From Podospora bellae-mahoneyi (taxonomy: Eukaryota; Ascomycota; Sordariomycetes; Sordariales; Podosporaceae): a stretch of 64,000 bases of DNA. The stretch is from positions 2,480,001 to 2,544,000 of the forward strand of contig NC_085883.1 of NCBI RefSeq assembly GCF_035222275.1, in the 5' to 3' direction. Position numbers and translations under genes: made by a program. Below, one piece after another: positions 51,067 to 63,039 of this stretch. Numbering within the stretch: the stretch's first letter is position 1; each line of letters begins with the position of its first letter. The notes under the pieces were generated by a model. It was given only the letters and a program-made list of their open reading frames with translations. It made no database searches and was not told the origin of the DNA.

Positions 51067-54000
51067 GGGCAGCAATGGGGGGTACATGGATAGATGCAGA
51101 AAGATTTCAGGAGTTGATAATTAGGCACAGAGGAGAGGTCGAGTGGTCATAAGGCAAGGTGTATGGGAAGCCAACCAGATAATTCTATCAAGAGAAATGG
51201 ATGGATAAAGAGATGATATTATAGAGCTTTGGGTGTTTGGTAGGCGAGCCAGCAAAATAAGGCGTGGTGTTTTTGCGGTAGATGTTGGTTTTAGTGTATC
51301 ACTTTATGTTGTCTTTTCATATCAGTTACCTAGAGAAAAAGGTGTTGTTTTCTCAATATCCATTAGGGGCACATACTTTGAGGAGTTGGGAAATCATTTG
51401 TTTTTATTTTGTGTACACATATTGAGCTTTGATGAGGTGTTGATGTATCTGCATTTAATGGCGACTGTCTGTTTCGGTTTCGTGTTGCTTTTTCAAACAA
51501 GGCCAAGGCATGTACATCGAACTGTGTAGCTTGGAATCAAATGGGTAGCCCAACTTTTTCCATTGACAGAAAAAGAGGTAGGGGATGTAAGATATGGCAG
51601 CACACATGTTGAATACGTGATGTTCAAGCAGACCATGCTTCCGGAAGCTTGGATCATGGGGTCACAGGTGACTGGAGCTCACTGTTTTGCTGGCAGAGAT
51701 GCAAAAAGCCGAGGGCGGGAAAGAGATAGATGGCGACTGACGTGATAGGCAATTCCACATATGAAGAGTTTCTTAGATCAAGTGGATGAAGAGAGAGAAT
51801 CATCGACGTTGTGTGGTCACGAGGACAATGATAGTTTGTTTCATAAACAGTTCTCTCGATGGGACTTGAAATCGAAAGGAAGGTGCCCAATCTCGGGAGG
51901 ATCATTCTCCAATGCTTGAAAGCCCTGTTCTCCAGTGAACCTGTGTCAAGCAATCCGGACAAACTGGATGCTGGGCTTCGTGACAGACAGAAAGCTGCTT
52001 CTAATGGTGGACGAAATAAGACATCAAAAGTTGAATGAGTAAGGGAGGCGGGCAGTGCTCAACCTCTCAAGAATTTAAGACAGAAAATGCGGCAGGAGTG
52101 CCTCGCAAAACAGCCTGTATTGTACACTAGACAGTCCGATGTCCTACCATCTAACTTGAAAATGGAAAGGGGCAGGTGTGTATGTAAGGTGACCCCCCAA
52201 GGTGAGCAATTGTGGCTGAGGCGGCTAACCGAACTTCCCATCCTATCTATGTTCATACTCAGAGCCTCGTGGTTTGCCGTTGAACTCACCCACCAACCCC
52301 TAAACGCACACCCACGGTTACACAAAGCGGCCTGTCACCTCCATATTGGGGACTGCTACACATTCATAATTTCATACTCCCGCAGCTCGGTCTCATTCCC
52401 CACAGTTTCACTTGCAAAACTAACCAGCCACACTTTCCCTCGGTGAGGCTCGTTTCAACAGCACTTGACCTTATCTCACCTTGAGGTGTGTGCCTTTTCC
52501 GACCGAGGTCACCTCAAATAACACGTCAAAAAAGCGGTAAGCAAGAGACAGACTTACAACAGTGCAATGGGACACATCAGGAGGGGTCCATTTTTGCGGG
52601 GCACCTGTCCGCGAACTTTCAAACAAGGGAGTTTGAACGTGTGTAAGTGGTTCGCCGGGTTTAAGGGTTGGGGTTTTAGGTGGAGTGTCTGAAAAGCTAG
52701 GAATGAAAAATGTCACCAATCTCGGGTTTAGGCATGAGCAGTTGTGCCTTGGGCGAAAATCTCTTGACGGGACATGGCTGCTCTTTACGAGGGAAAACCG
52801 GGAATGCTGGTGTGATGCTGGTCTCTCCTCGGCCACCAGATATCTGGCGGTGAGACCCGAGGTCCCTTTGCTATAACTTTCAGCTGAAGGGCTGAAAGTT
52901 GAACTAGAAGACGTCTATTGATCGAAACTATTGATGTTAGCTGTTGACACGGTGTTAGAGAGGAAGTGTTTGATTTTGTGGAACTGGGGAGGTGAAGGCT
53001 GCTCATCTGTGCAAAGGCGAAGCCTGGAACATCTCCCGTGTAGCAACACCTCTGCCAGCTCTTGAGGCGGTGAGAAGACGATTATTTTCTAGAATATAGT
53101 TGGAAAAGGTGAGGCACCCCATAAGGTGACCAGATTGGAACAGCCACCAAGGTCTGCCGAGTGTTGAGGACGTTAGTCGAGGTAGGGTGAAATGGCTGTC
53201 TGGTCGTCTTGCCACCTTCAGTCAAGCCATCAGACTAGACTCGATAACAGAAATGCGGCGAATGGTGTACTCCACAGGTTCTCCATATCTGGACGAGATT
53301 TGAGAACCACCGAGGGACTTGGGCCCTGAATCAAGGTAGCGGAGGCCGAACGGAGAACTGCTATGCTTGAAACTGGCGAGGCAGATTGATGAGGTTTGGA
53401 TGTCCATGTTCGAAATATGGGCCTAGAAAGATCTTAGGGTGACGGTACGAACGCTGCGGAGACTTTATGGAGTTCGATATTGAAACTCTGGTTCGGTGCC
53501 GGCTTGCGTGATTCCGGAGATGAGGGTCACCAGGGTGTAGGCAAGTTGATATCGGAGGCCCTGAACTTCCAAAAAAAAAATATTAAAGTTCAGTCAAGCA
53601 TTGACCAGACATGCCTTTTATGGAATAGAGATCAGACTAAGATCCCGGTTCAGATGGATGTCGTGGTGGCTTGGTCCGATATTTAACGGTTCCAGATGGA
53701 ACATGGGCACGGGCACGGGCGATATCCCAAGGAACTGGAACCAGGGGAAATGTCCTAGAACCGGCAGTTTAGTTTGATGCTAGCACGAGTGAAGGAAAAA
53801 AAGACCCGAGTGTGGCTGATGGGATGGCCATGACTCCTTGACCGTAGTGCGGTAGATGTGAAGCCTGGTCCTATGACAAACGGGATATGCACCCGAGGAG
53901 AGGGCACCGTTCACGGAGGGGCTTTAGCGAAAAGCCTGCCAAGATCCATTTCCTCAAACTCGATGGGGTGGAAATGCCTAATCCGTAGTTATGAGGGCGA

Positions 54001-54886
54001 TGAGGCAATGCGGAGGAATTAGATACCGCCCTTCGGAATTTAGCACTGGGTTGGAGATTCGGGTCCCGTGTTGATGCTGGTATGGGACGGCGTCCTCCCA
54101 GAGCGGTTCATCTGGGATGAGAACATCATTTTATGGTAGATTGAGGCATTGAAATGATAGTGTATGATCAAGCCGAAGCAACCATGTGTTGTAAGACCAC
54201 GAGCGTCTCTCCACGTGGTAAGCTTTGAGATGTGTTGGGTGAAGGACAAAAAGGGACAGGGACAGGGCCACAACTCTTGGCTCTGTCATGAGAGAGAGCC
54301 AATCAGTCAGCCTTATCGTCGGTAGCCAATGGGGACTGTCCATTTCAGAAAACAGTGGGTCGAAAGTGGCACTGCAAGTACCCAAAGTACCCTTGTCGGT
54401 TGTGCCGCCGTAGGGCTCTCACCCAGGGCGCGCTCACTGTCGCGAAGTTCCCCGCGCCTCTGGGCTGTTGGAACCTGGTCATTCCGTTGGCCGTTGGCGA
54501 TTTACTCGGATGGCGGATGGTGTTAGCATTTCGCTTCTTTGCTAAAACCCGTCCAACTCCCTCACCATGCCGGTGACCGACCCGGTGACTGTGAATACCT
54601 TCATCAGTTCCCTCCGGCCTGGTCTGGCCGTCCCCGCGTGACATCACCGCCTGCGCGCTCAGGTCCCCCCCGCCATCAGCCAAAAGGCATCCATCCTCCT
54701 CGTGCCCGCCTGGCGGCTGTGAGTTCATTCAGCTCGCTCTCCAAATCTCACCCCGCCATCTCACTCACCTCATTCACACAACCAACTGTCTTTTCTTTCA
54801 TCAACACTCATCAAGGCGATTCATGGTGGCAAGCGAGGTCCACATGGGTATAACTTGCAGCATAGACACGGTCGAGTCTGACAGCG
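51067..54886. other. 3.8-kb gene-free region
   Basis: No frame resembles a known protein and no transposon is evident. The only hint of structure is a segment at about 52105-52165 whose minus strand resembles a tRNA D-arm. The right 400 bases are the promoter and leader of the gene at 54887. Confidence 0.45.
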
Positions 54887-57160
54887 ATGCTGAAAAAAAT
54901 AATATGCAAGTCCCCGAAGAAACGCACCCGCACTCAGTCAATATCACCTACACGGCGCTGGTTTACAAGATCGATGGCTGACCTGTTCGTCCACAGGCCC
55001 GACGTTGTGAGTGAAGCTAGCGCAAGAAGCATGGCTGTAAGAAAGGCTCAAGGCTCTGGCGCTGAGTCCTGTACTCGGCTCAACGGGGTGTCTAATGGTA
55101 ATGGAACTCGAGGTGAAGGCTGGATGGCTCAGTATGACTGCGTTGGGCCAATGGAGGCTGCTGCAAGAAGACGGAATCCAGAAATCGATTCATCAAGCCC
55201 CTGTCTCACAGATCAGCTTCATGCTTTCACTGGACGGACGTCTGAAGAAACAAAGAAACCAAAACCATGGTCGTTACGGAGTTCTTCAAGAAATGTGACG
55301 CTCTCAGCTCCGAGAGAGTTCTTTGACGCAGCAGATAAGGACATTGAGGGAACTATCACGACGTATGACGAGCTACGGAAGGCACTCAAGGACCACGAAG
55401 ATGCACTTTCGTTTGAGAATACCTGCAGGATCAACGCTTCGGTGCTCGAGATCAAGGCCAACGCTAAGCTTCAGGCTCTCAAAAAGGACGACATCGAACG
55501 CTATTACACGCCAGCTCCGCCCAGGCAGGGGTTTCAGGGCCAGGAGCATCCTCGTTTCTACGGAGATCATTTCCTTTCCAACATCGACTTAATTCAACAA
55601 ACCCAACTTTTCAGTCTCTTCCGCGCCATGCCCAAAGGTGCTCATCTTCATATTCACTTCAACGCTAACCTATTACCAAACTTTTTACTTGATATTGCGA
55701 AGGAGATGACCCGCATGTATATTTGGTGCAACATGCCACTGGTGAATGACAAGGGGCAGGTAGACCGGACCGCTTTGGATCGATGCCGGGTACAATTCAG
55801 TATTATGAACGAAGCGGCAGTGAAGGAGCGAGGCGAGGGCAATATTTTTGATGCCGCTTACCAAAACAGGACTGTGATGCAGTTCTCTAGGTTTCGGGAA
55901 GAATTCCGTCGGAGGTACGCCCAGGAGGACGTTGACAGAGTTGATAAATGGCTACAAAACAAGCTGGTCTTTGAAGAAGAGGAGGCCCACGGTTTGCTTC
56001 AAACAGCAAAAGGGTACGTAGACTCCGTTTCCTTGTGAAACCATTGCTAACCAGCAGTACAGGGCATGGGAAAAGTTCAACGCGAGAACGCAAATGATGA
56101 AGGGCCTCTTCAACTATAAAAGTGCATACGCAAGATATACACGCCATTGCTTAGAGGAGTTCGCCGATGACAACATCCAGTACGCCGAGATCCGTGTGAA
56201 TTTCATGTCGACAAACCAAGTATGGGAAGATGACGGGTCCAAAAAACTTGACAATGAAGGAATCACAGATCTGATTATCGATCAATACGAGAAATTCCAA
56301 CGCCAGCATCAACGAAAAGTAGTTCAGGGGCTCAAGATCATCTATTGCACGCCACGGTCATTCGACACCGAGCAGGTGGAAGAGTCGCTTCACGAGTGTC
56401 TCGAGTTCAAGCTCAAAGAGAAGTACTCAAACTACATTGCCGGTTTTGACTTGGTTGGCGAAGAAGGCAAAGGTCACCCCTTACATTATTTCACAAAGCA
56501 GCTGCTTCGATTCCAGAAAGCCTGTCGGCTAGCAGGAACCTCCATACCGCTTTTGTTGCACTGCGGTGAGACTCTGGATCATGGCGATGAGACGGACAGA
56601 AACCTGCTTGATGCTCTCCTGCTCGGGTCCAAGCGGATTGGCCACGGGTTTGCCCTGCCGCGGCATCCTTTTATTATGGAGCAGATGAAACAACACAGCA
56701 TCTGTGTGGAAGTGTGCCCAATATCGAACGAGATACTGGGACTCACGCCGAGAATAAGCGGGCACTCTGTGTACAACCTGCTGGCTAATAATGTCCACTG
56801 CACTGTGAGCACCGACAACGGGACACTATTTAGGTAGGTTTCCTTTGATATTGTCTCTCGCCAGGTATGCTGACGTGCTCTAGATCGCGATTATCACACG
56901 ACTTTTACCAAGTACTGGCAGGAAAGGCAGACATGACGCTCCATGGACTTCGGCAGCTGATTGAGTGGAGTCTTGAGCACTCGTGCATGGATGCAAAGGA
57001 GAGGGAAAAGGTGCATACCGCTTGGCTCCACATGTGGGAGAAGTTTTGTCTGAGGATTGTCAAGGGTGAATTTGACCAACCGCAACAGCGAAGAGACGGC
57101 GAGGCTACCTTGGGGGTGGCTGGAAACGAGAAAAAGACAGCTGCTATGCCCGGCCCATGA
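54887..57160 (+). CDS. ADGF/ADA2-type adenosine deaminase
   Basis: Exons 54887-56013, 56063-56833 and 56884-57160 (introns 49 and 50 nt), 724 residues. The barrel begins near residue 240. Metal ligands and catalytic residues are visible: MPKGAHLHIHFNA (about 250), HCGETLDHGDETD (about 541), RIGHGFALPRHP and STDNGTLF (about 623). The sequence QMMKGLFNYKSAYARYTRHC and the AYQNRT/QFSRFREEF region are typical of the ADGF subfamily rather than the short ADA. It should turn adenosine or deoxyadenosine into inosine. The first 130 residues are basic, Ser-rich and not conserved, and I see no signal peptide, unlike secreted animal ADGFs; ATG 54974 is an alternative start. The Asp usual after HxH is Asn here. 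Confidence 0.9.
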
Positions 57161-58896
57161 TTCTTGGCCTCTCCCAGGGCCAGTAGAGACATGGAGAAAC
57201 AGGAAGAAAGGTTTCGGGCGGTAGAATATGACAGGTATATGACAAAGACAGCAATGTGTCTGGTTGGGGTTTGTTTTGCAATCATGTCATGGTTCACGGT
57301 CATAAACGGGATTTAAACGGTAGGACAGGGCACAGGGGGTATATGACGATGATGATACCATGTTTGGGAACAGATTAAGATTTTCTGGGCCTTCTTTGTT
57401 TATGACAGGCTCTGCTCACGGGCCGCGAGGCCATGTTTGGGGGTCGGGATGGAAGAAGCGATACATGTCACATTCGTGAGTCCTTCTTAGGAGGCAGGGT
57501 TGGTTCATGGGTTTACTGGGCTGGTTTACTGGGCGAGTTACACACTGGGTTGTTAGACGGGCAAAACAACGGTTGACGGGGACAATGGAAATGGATTTGG
57601 AGTTTATGGCATTACTCACCTCAACTTCACCTTGGTCATTTCTCACAGCCAGCAACCAGTTTCAAGGGGATACCCGGATGACTGAGATGACAGATCAAAC
57701 TTTTCTCCTTTCTTCGGCCCTCTTCCCTTTGTCACTGTCAACCTTTACTCAATTCCCACCTGATCTCTCACGCCTGTTATCGACAAAGCGATCAGGCTGC
57801 CAGAGCCTCATGAGCAGTCCGTCAAATCAGGTACGTCTCCATTTTAGGCCGCCCCGCATTTACATTGCCATACAACTGTTGGCTGCATCATGTTTGCACC
57901 TTCGCTCGGATTTGCGGACCAAGCCATCCACCTATCCATCACCCATCAGGCTGAGGGGGGGCTGAGACGTGCGCGAGGTTACGACTTCAACCACTCAGGC
58001 AACATCGCTCGCATTACATAGTTCCCATCCCACCATCCCTCAGGAAAGTGAAGGGGGAACGACCGGGGGGGGGATTTCCCTTTCCTACAACAAGAAGCCT
58101 ACACTATTGTTCCACCTGAGGAATGTGTGTCAGCGTAATTGGACAAGGTCGGCGATAGACTGGGTCCAAATCAAGGCTTGTAAGCGCGCCGCAGAGGCTC
58201 TACGGTAAACAATCGACTTCGTTTCCAGGACATGAAAGATCATTCTCGGGGTGGATGGTTAGAGAATGCATTCTATGCAGGGGCCTTTTCCACCCGCTCC
58301 GCTCCCGTTTTTGGGCCTTCTGAGATCTTACTATCACTGGGTACCGCTGCCGTGGAGCTGGACCAGGCTGAAATGTCCAGGGACGAAGGAATATGAAACC
58401 CCTGGTTGAAGATGTGGTATTAAATCCACTACAGCTTACCTTCGTTTCATCTTCTTCATTTAGCACATAGACTGAAGTCAGCAGCGTTTTTCTTTTTGTC
58501 TTATGTCTAGGTGTCGGTGAAACCGCCAGCGAACAACCTCAAAGTTTGCCTTACTCGTCGGGCGTTTCTCTCACACACGTATTTTCCAATCGTCGCTTCT
58601 ATTGCCTGTTTTCACCCCACCGATTGGCGAGACAGGTGTAACGCACAGCTACCATACGGTGCACCTAGATTGTTTGCGCCAAGCTGAACTAGAGCTGAGC
58701 CTTCAATCATTCCTGACTGGGTGTTTCGAGCGTCGACGATGTGGCCGCGTGACGAACTTTTTCCTTCTCTCTGAATAATTGTAAACAAATACAGTGTCGG
58801 TCTCGTCAAGGTTCTCTTTTACTCTTACTCTTCAGAGTCGTATCTAGGAGACGTTGAGCGCCTGTATTATACGTTATTCTGGACAGCATCATCGCC
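57161..58896. other. Intergenic between deaminase and unknown membrane-protein genes
   Basis: About 1.7 kb, both genes on the plus strand. Open frames are short and unlike known proteins. The last 300 bases are the probable promoter and leader of the gene at 58897. Confidence 0.5.
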
Positions 58897-60576
58897 ATGT
58901 CCAGCCTTCCGCTGCATCTGGATGAGGATGCTCCCACGGGAGCGCTTGCTTGGTATGTATTTCCCTCGAATCCCTTCAGAACTTACCTTAACAGAGTAAC
59001 TAACTTTCAACAAAGGTTCCCATACGGCCGTCAAGATCTTCCAGGTTGGCGCTTCGACGTCATCACCCTCCTCGCCATCATCGGCGAGTCCAGCGTCGCT
59101 GAACACGCCCAAACCCTCACAGCATCCCGTCTCTGCCTCCTCCCACGTATTATTCCCGCCCCTCAAGCCCTCCTCAAACCAGTGCGGCCTCAACGACTCC
59201 CAGAAGCCAACGCCAAAATGACAGGCGTACACAGCGGGGTGGTACTCGACACGGTAGGTTTCTTCGCAAACATCCTACAACCCCTCGACGAGATGAAGCC
59301 CTTCTCCTTCAAAGTCCTCGAGATCAAGCACACGAAGGAAGCTTTGGAAGCCATCAAAGCGGGCAAAACAAGAGAGGAAAAGGGGAGACTTACCACCTCC
59401 ACCAAGGGCAGCAACTGGTGGAGAAGAGGCTGGAGAGGGCAGCAAAAACCAACAGCACCGCATATCAAACCTACCACTGATACCACCACAGTCCTCACCC
59501 CCTCCCGACCAAGCTTCTTCAGCCCAGCCAACGCCAACCCAACCGAAAAACCACCCATCTGTAAACCCACTGTTCGGTTCGCCACAGCAGCGGCAGACGA
59601 CGACCTCGAACGAGGCGGCTCCTCCACCACCACGCTCACAACCTCTGATAATAACCACCCCCACCACCTCCCCCATCACCGAACATCAACCATCAGACCC
59701 TCCGTCCCGGCAACGTTATGCTCCCCCGTGCACCTACTTTCGATTTTTTCATTTGCCCTCACACTGGCAATCATCATCCTCTCCGCCCTCTGGGAAGACG
59801 GCACGGCCATTCTGGCCATAGTATTGATGTCGCTGGCCTCGTCGGTGGTTTGCTACGCCTCACTGTGGAAGCCTGTTCTCATGAACAGGACCACTTCGGG
59901 CAAGGTGCCCGAGGGGGATGTCGTGATCAGGACGAGGGAGGGGGCGTTTCTGCTGATCAAATGCACCGAGGAAGTGGCGCGGGAACTGTATTCCGGGACG
60001 GAGGAGTGCAAGTATGTGGTGGAGAGCGATCTGTACAGGCTGTACATGGGGTTGGGGATGGTGCTGCTGATGGTGAGCGTGGTGTTGCTGGGGAACTGCG
60101 GGTGGAACAGTCAGGTGCTGATTGGGGGGGGTTATATCTGTTTGAACGGGCTGTATTGGATGATGGGGTTGGTGGAGGAGAAGAGGTTTTGGGATGTGGA
60201 TAGGAGGTATACCGTTCGGGATGTGACCAAGGAGGACTCAAAGGGGGCGCATGCTTTTCCGGAGGGGAAGGATAAGTGGGAGAAGGATCAGTTGGAGGAT
60301 GATGAGATTCCTAGTTTTACGAGGACGATGTGGTATGCGATCAGGGAGACGAAGGGGCAGGTGGCGTGGGTGAAGAGGAGCGGGGCGATGCCGAAGACGA
60401 AGCAGTGGAAGAGGTGGTTAGAGGAGGCGCAGAAGATGGCTGAGAAGGGGGAGAGAGGGTGGAAGGCGGTGAGGAGGAAGGGGGAGATTATGAGGGAGGA
60501 GGGGGCCGAAGATGATGCGGAACAGATGGCGCCTGCGCAGGAGGTGCAGAGGAGGGGGACTGTGAGGGGGGAGTGA
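58897..60576 (+). CDS. Conserved-looking membrane protein of unknown function
   Basis: Exon 1 is 58897-58952 and exon 2 is 59016-60576, joined across a 63-nt intron with GTATGT donor, CTAAC branch and AAAG acceptor, giving 538 residues. The intron is a multiple of three and has no stop, so an unspliced form of 559 residues is also readable. Spliced, the start reads GALAWFPYGRQDLPGWRF, which looks like one domain. An N-terminal region (about 20-150) with FSFKVLEIKHTKEALEAI is followed by a basic Ser/Pro-rich linker. Two hydrophobic stretches at about 260-292 and 363-405 are likely membrane hairpins, and the C-terminal 130 residues are charged and helical. I do not recognise a family or role. 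Confidence 0.75.
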   Translation: MSSLPLHLDEDAPTGALAWYVFPSNPFRTYLNRVTNFQQRFPYGRQDLPGWRFDVITLLAIIGESSVAEHAQTLTASRLCLLPRIIPAPQALLKPVRPQRLPEANAKMTGVHSGVVLDTVGFFANILQPLDEMKPFSFKVLEIKHTKEALEAIKAGKTREEKGRLTTSTKGSNWWRRGWRGQQKPTAPHIKPTTDTTTVLTPSRPSFFSPANANPTEKPPICKPTVRFATAAADDDLERGGSSTTTLTTSDNNHPHHLPHHRTSTIRPSVPATLCSPVHLLSIFSFALTLAIIILSALWEDGTAILAIVLMSLASSVVCYASLWKPVLMNRTTSGKVPEGDVVIRTREGAFLLIKCTEEVARELYSGTEECKYVVESDLYRLYMGLGMVLLMVSVVLLGNCGWNSQVLIGGGYICLNGLYWMMGLVEEKRFWDVDRRYTVRDVTKEDSKGAHAFPEGKDKWEKDQLEDDEIPSFTRTMWYAIRETKGQVAWVKRSGAMPKTKQWKRWLEEAQKMAEKGERGWKAVRRKGEIMREEGAEDDAEQMAPAQEVQRRGTVRGE

Positions 60577-63030
60577 GGGAAGTTGTGTGGTGGGTGTTGG
60601 GTTGTATGAATATCATGATGCCTTGGGCGTAGCATTGGTTTGGATCTAGGATAGTGACCATCATCATAGAAAAAGGTTGGGTAGGGTCAAAATACTAGGA
60701 CTCTCATGAGATGTTGTCAAACGTGGATCGCGAACACGAGCACTAGCCTTCAAAAAACGTGAAACAATCTTTTGTCGACGCTGGAGTTAACGTTTGGTTC
60801 CATCCGAACCCCATAGCACAGCCCGGGCCTGGCCCTTGAATCCCGAGAGCTTGGGACCCCGCGACAAGCTTTGTATAAGTTGGCTCGAGCTTTCATGAAC
60901 CTAATCTACTTCAAAGACTGACTAGGCTCCCGTTTCTTCACATGGCAGATGTACCTACTAGCCTGCAAGAGCACATTTCTTCCCCTGAATCTCCCCGGCA
61001 TTGTCTCATCACCATTTACAAAGTAGCCCAGCCTCGGAATACAAAGGAAGCAGAAAACGTGCCGCGGCATGCCGTGCCGTACCCCCAAAACCCGGAGACA
61101 TCGGAGGTGGGGCCGGATCTCGGCCGGGTCTCGGCCGGCTAAGAACCTCATCTTCACCTCGGCGCTGGCCAAGAAACTCCGCAGGTTTCCCTTGAGATTT
61201 TCCAGCTGTTAGGGAACATGCCTGGAAACCCAGAAGCGTCATTTTTTTCACTGCAAGGTTCCATGTTGTCGATCACTTTTTGATGATGGCTGATAAGTGC
61301 TGACGTGCAGTTTTGAATCCATCCATCCCATCCCACATCCGCTTGTTGTGGTTAGAGAAACCGGATATTTCCCCAAAGGAGTTTTTTTTTTTTTTTTCCT
61401 TCCTGTGGCCTCCTCAATGCCACCGGGATTTATGGAGTATTCCACTCAAATCACAGTCCCATCCTCCACAATTGAGGATATCACAGTGGGATCTCTGCAA
61501 AGTTTCTCAAGTTTCAGCCGATGGCGCCATCGTCCCGCATCTCCATTTTCCTGGAGCTGGATTCTGAACAAAAAAGTTTTGAAGGTGGGGTTGGTTGGTT
61601 GAAGTGGATAAGGTGGATTTTGCATACGAAACCCTGCAAGGGCAGGGCTAGGTGGAATTAGCCGAAGCGAGTGACTCACAAAACTCAATTGCTATTCAAC
61701 ACAACGGTTGCAAGTGGTCAGCAAAGCAATTGGGGGTTTTGATTCGACGGCGCAAAAAGAAGAGGTGAGCTTGTTGTAAGAGAAAGGGAACTGCAGAGGT
61801 CTTGTGTGTGCTATCATCAATATATCCAGATGTGGGTGGGCTTTGAGGTGGAGTCGTGTCTTGTGCCTCGAATGTAGTGTAGGGCTGCTGTTTTTCCATC
61901 TTGATGCTGTGCGACCGACCGCCTCGCTGTTGTTGCCCAATCTTCACAGCCCTCGAGGACATCTGTCTGGAAACGTTTCCTTTTCTTCTTCAGCCGGGAG
62001 AAAGGACCGCAAGTCGATAGGACTACCACCGTAGCTGCGCGGTCCTAGCGGCTCTTCAACAATTGGACGATGTTACACATGCAAGCACTTCGCAAGGCGT
62101 TGCGCGTCCGGGCAGTCGGTCCCTTGACGGTTACGCAGCCCTGCCTTGTGCGCCCCCATGGAAATTACCCACATGTCCACATGGACGATTTGCAATAATT
62201 CATTGCAGTTCCATGCGGCTCTTTTCTCACAGCTCATATGTGTCTAGTTATCGGTGTGCTCTACGAATCTTCTTGTTGCTGTCGGGTTCCATGTCAAATT
62301 TTTGACATGTCAAGCCCACCGCGCCCTTGGGAGGCCTGGCAGACACCTTGAACCGTGCCGCCGGCGTAAGCCCGTCCGAGCGTCGCTCTTTTGCTGCAGT
62401 TCAACCGGAAAGGCAGAGTGGGCCCAAATCCCACTGGTCCCGTGTTATTGGATGGGAGCCTTGTGATGAGATCCACTGTGGGGCAGTGCTACACCAGAGT
62501 GTACCACGGTACAGAATATTCAAATGGACCATCTTGGGGCTTGATTGGAGTCTATATGTCGGGAGAAGCTGAAGAAGGTGCGAGGAAGACTGGCTCCTAT
62601 GAAATTTGTGTCAGCTAACGAATCCGACACAAACCCAATGGGAGATCAGCTTTCGCGAATGTGTTGAAGCCAAAGCTGGGCTTCAAAACTAGCAGCGACG
62701 CTACGCGGTTTGGAACCCCGCAGTCTGCAACGCTGTCAAGGCTGCGGTTTTTTTTGGAGCCGGTCGGTCCTCAAGTTTGTGACTCACACTTGCCCTTTTC
62801 GGCTGACCGTCGGCGCAGCCAATCAGATGGCAGATCCCACCGCGCTGCCGCCTTGGAAGCCTCTGCGGCCTGGGGCAGGCGTCGGGGTGGGGCGTCCACT
62901 TTGCTTGCCCAGGCAGTTCGCTGCCTGATTAAAACGTCCTCTGCGCCCACTTTTCCGTCCTGCTTTCTCTTTCTCTCACCAAACCACTCACAACAACCAA
63001 TTTTCAAAACAACCCAAGGCATCTACCAAG
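60577..63030. other. Intergenic and cpc-1 promoter region
   Basis: About 2.45 kb with no supported gene. Two TGACTCA words occur at 61672-61678 and 62780-62786. The stretch 62930-63030 is CT- and CA-rich and is probably where transcription of the next gene starts. Confidence 0.5.
62780..62786. promoter_or_regulatory. TGACTCA cross-pathway control / AP-1-like element
   Basis: An exact seven-base palindromic site bound by GCN4/CPC1-type bZIP proteins, 245 nt upstream of uORF1 and 938 nt upstream of the bZIP gene's ATG. It fits autoregulation, which is known for Neurospora cpc-1. Function here is inferred from sequence and position. Confidence 0.6.
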
Positions 63031-63039
63031 ATGCGTTAA
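63031..63039 (+). promoter_or_regulatory. uORF1 of cpc-1-type leader, two codons
   Basis: ATG CGT TAA in an AAG-ATG context, 687 nt upstream of the main ATG. It occupies the position of the reinitiation-permissive first uORF in GCN4 and cpc-1 leaders. The stop codon is in the same frame as the bZIP reading frame and is the last in-frame stop before it. Confidence 0.7.
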
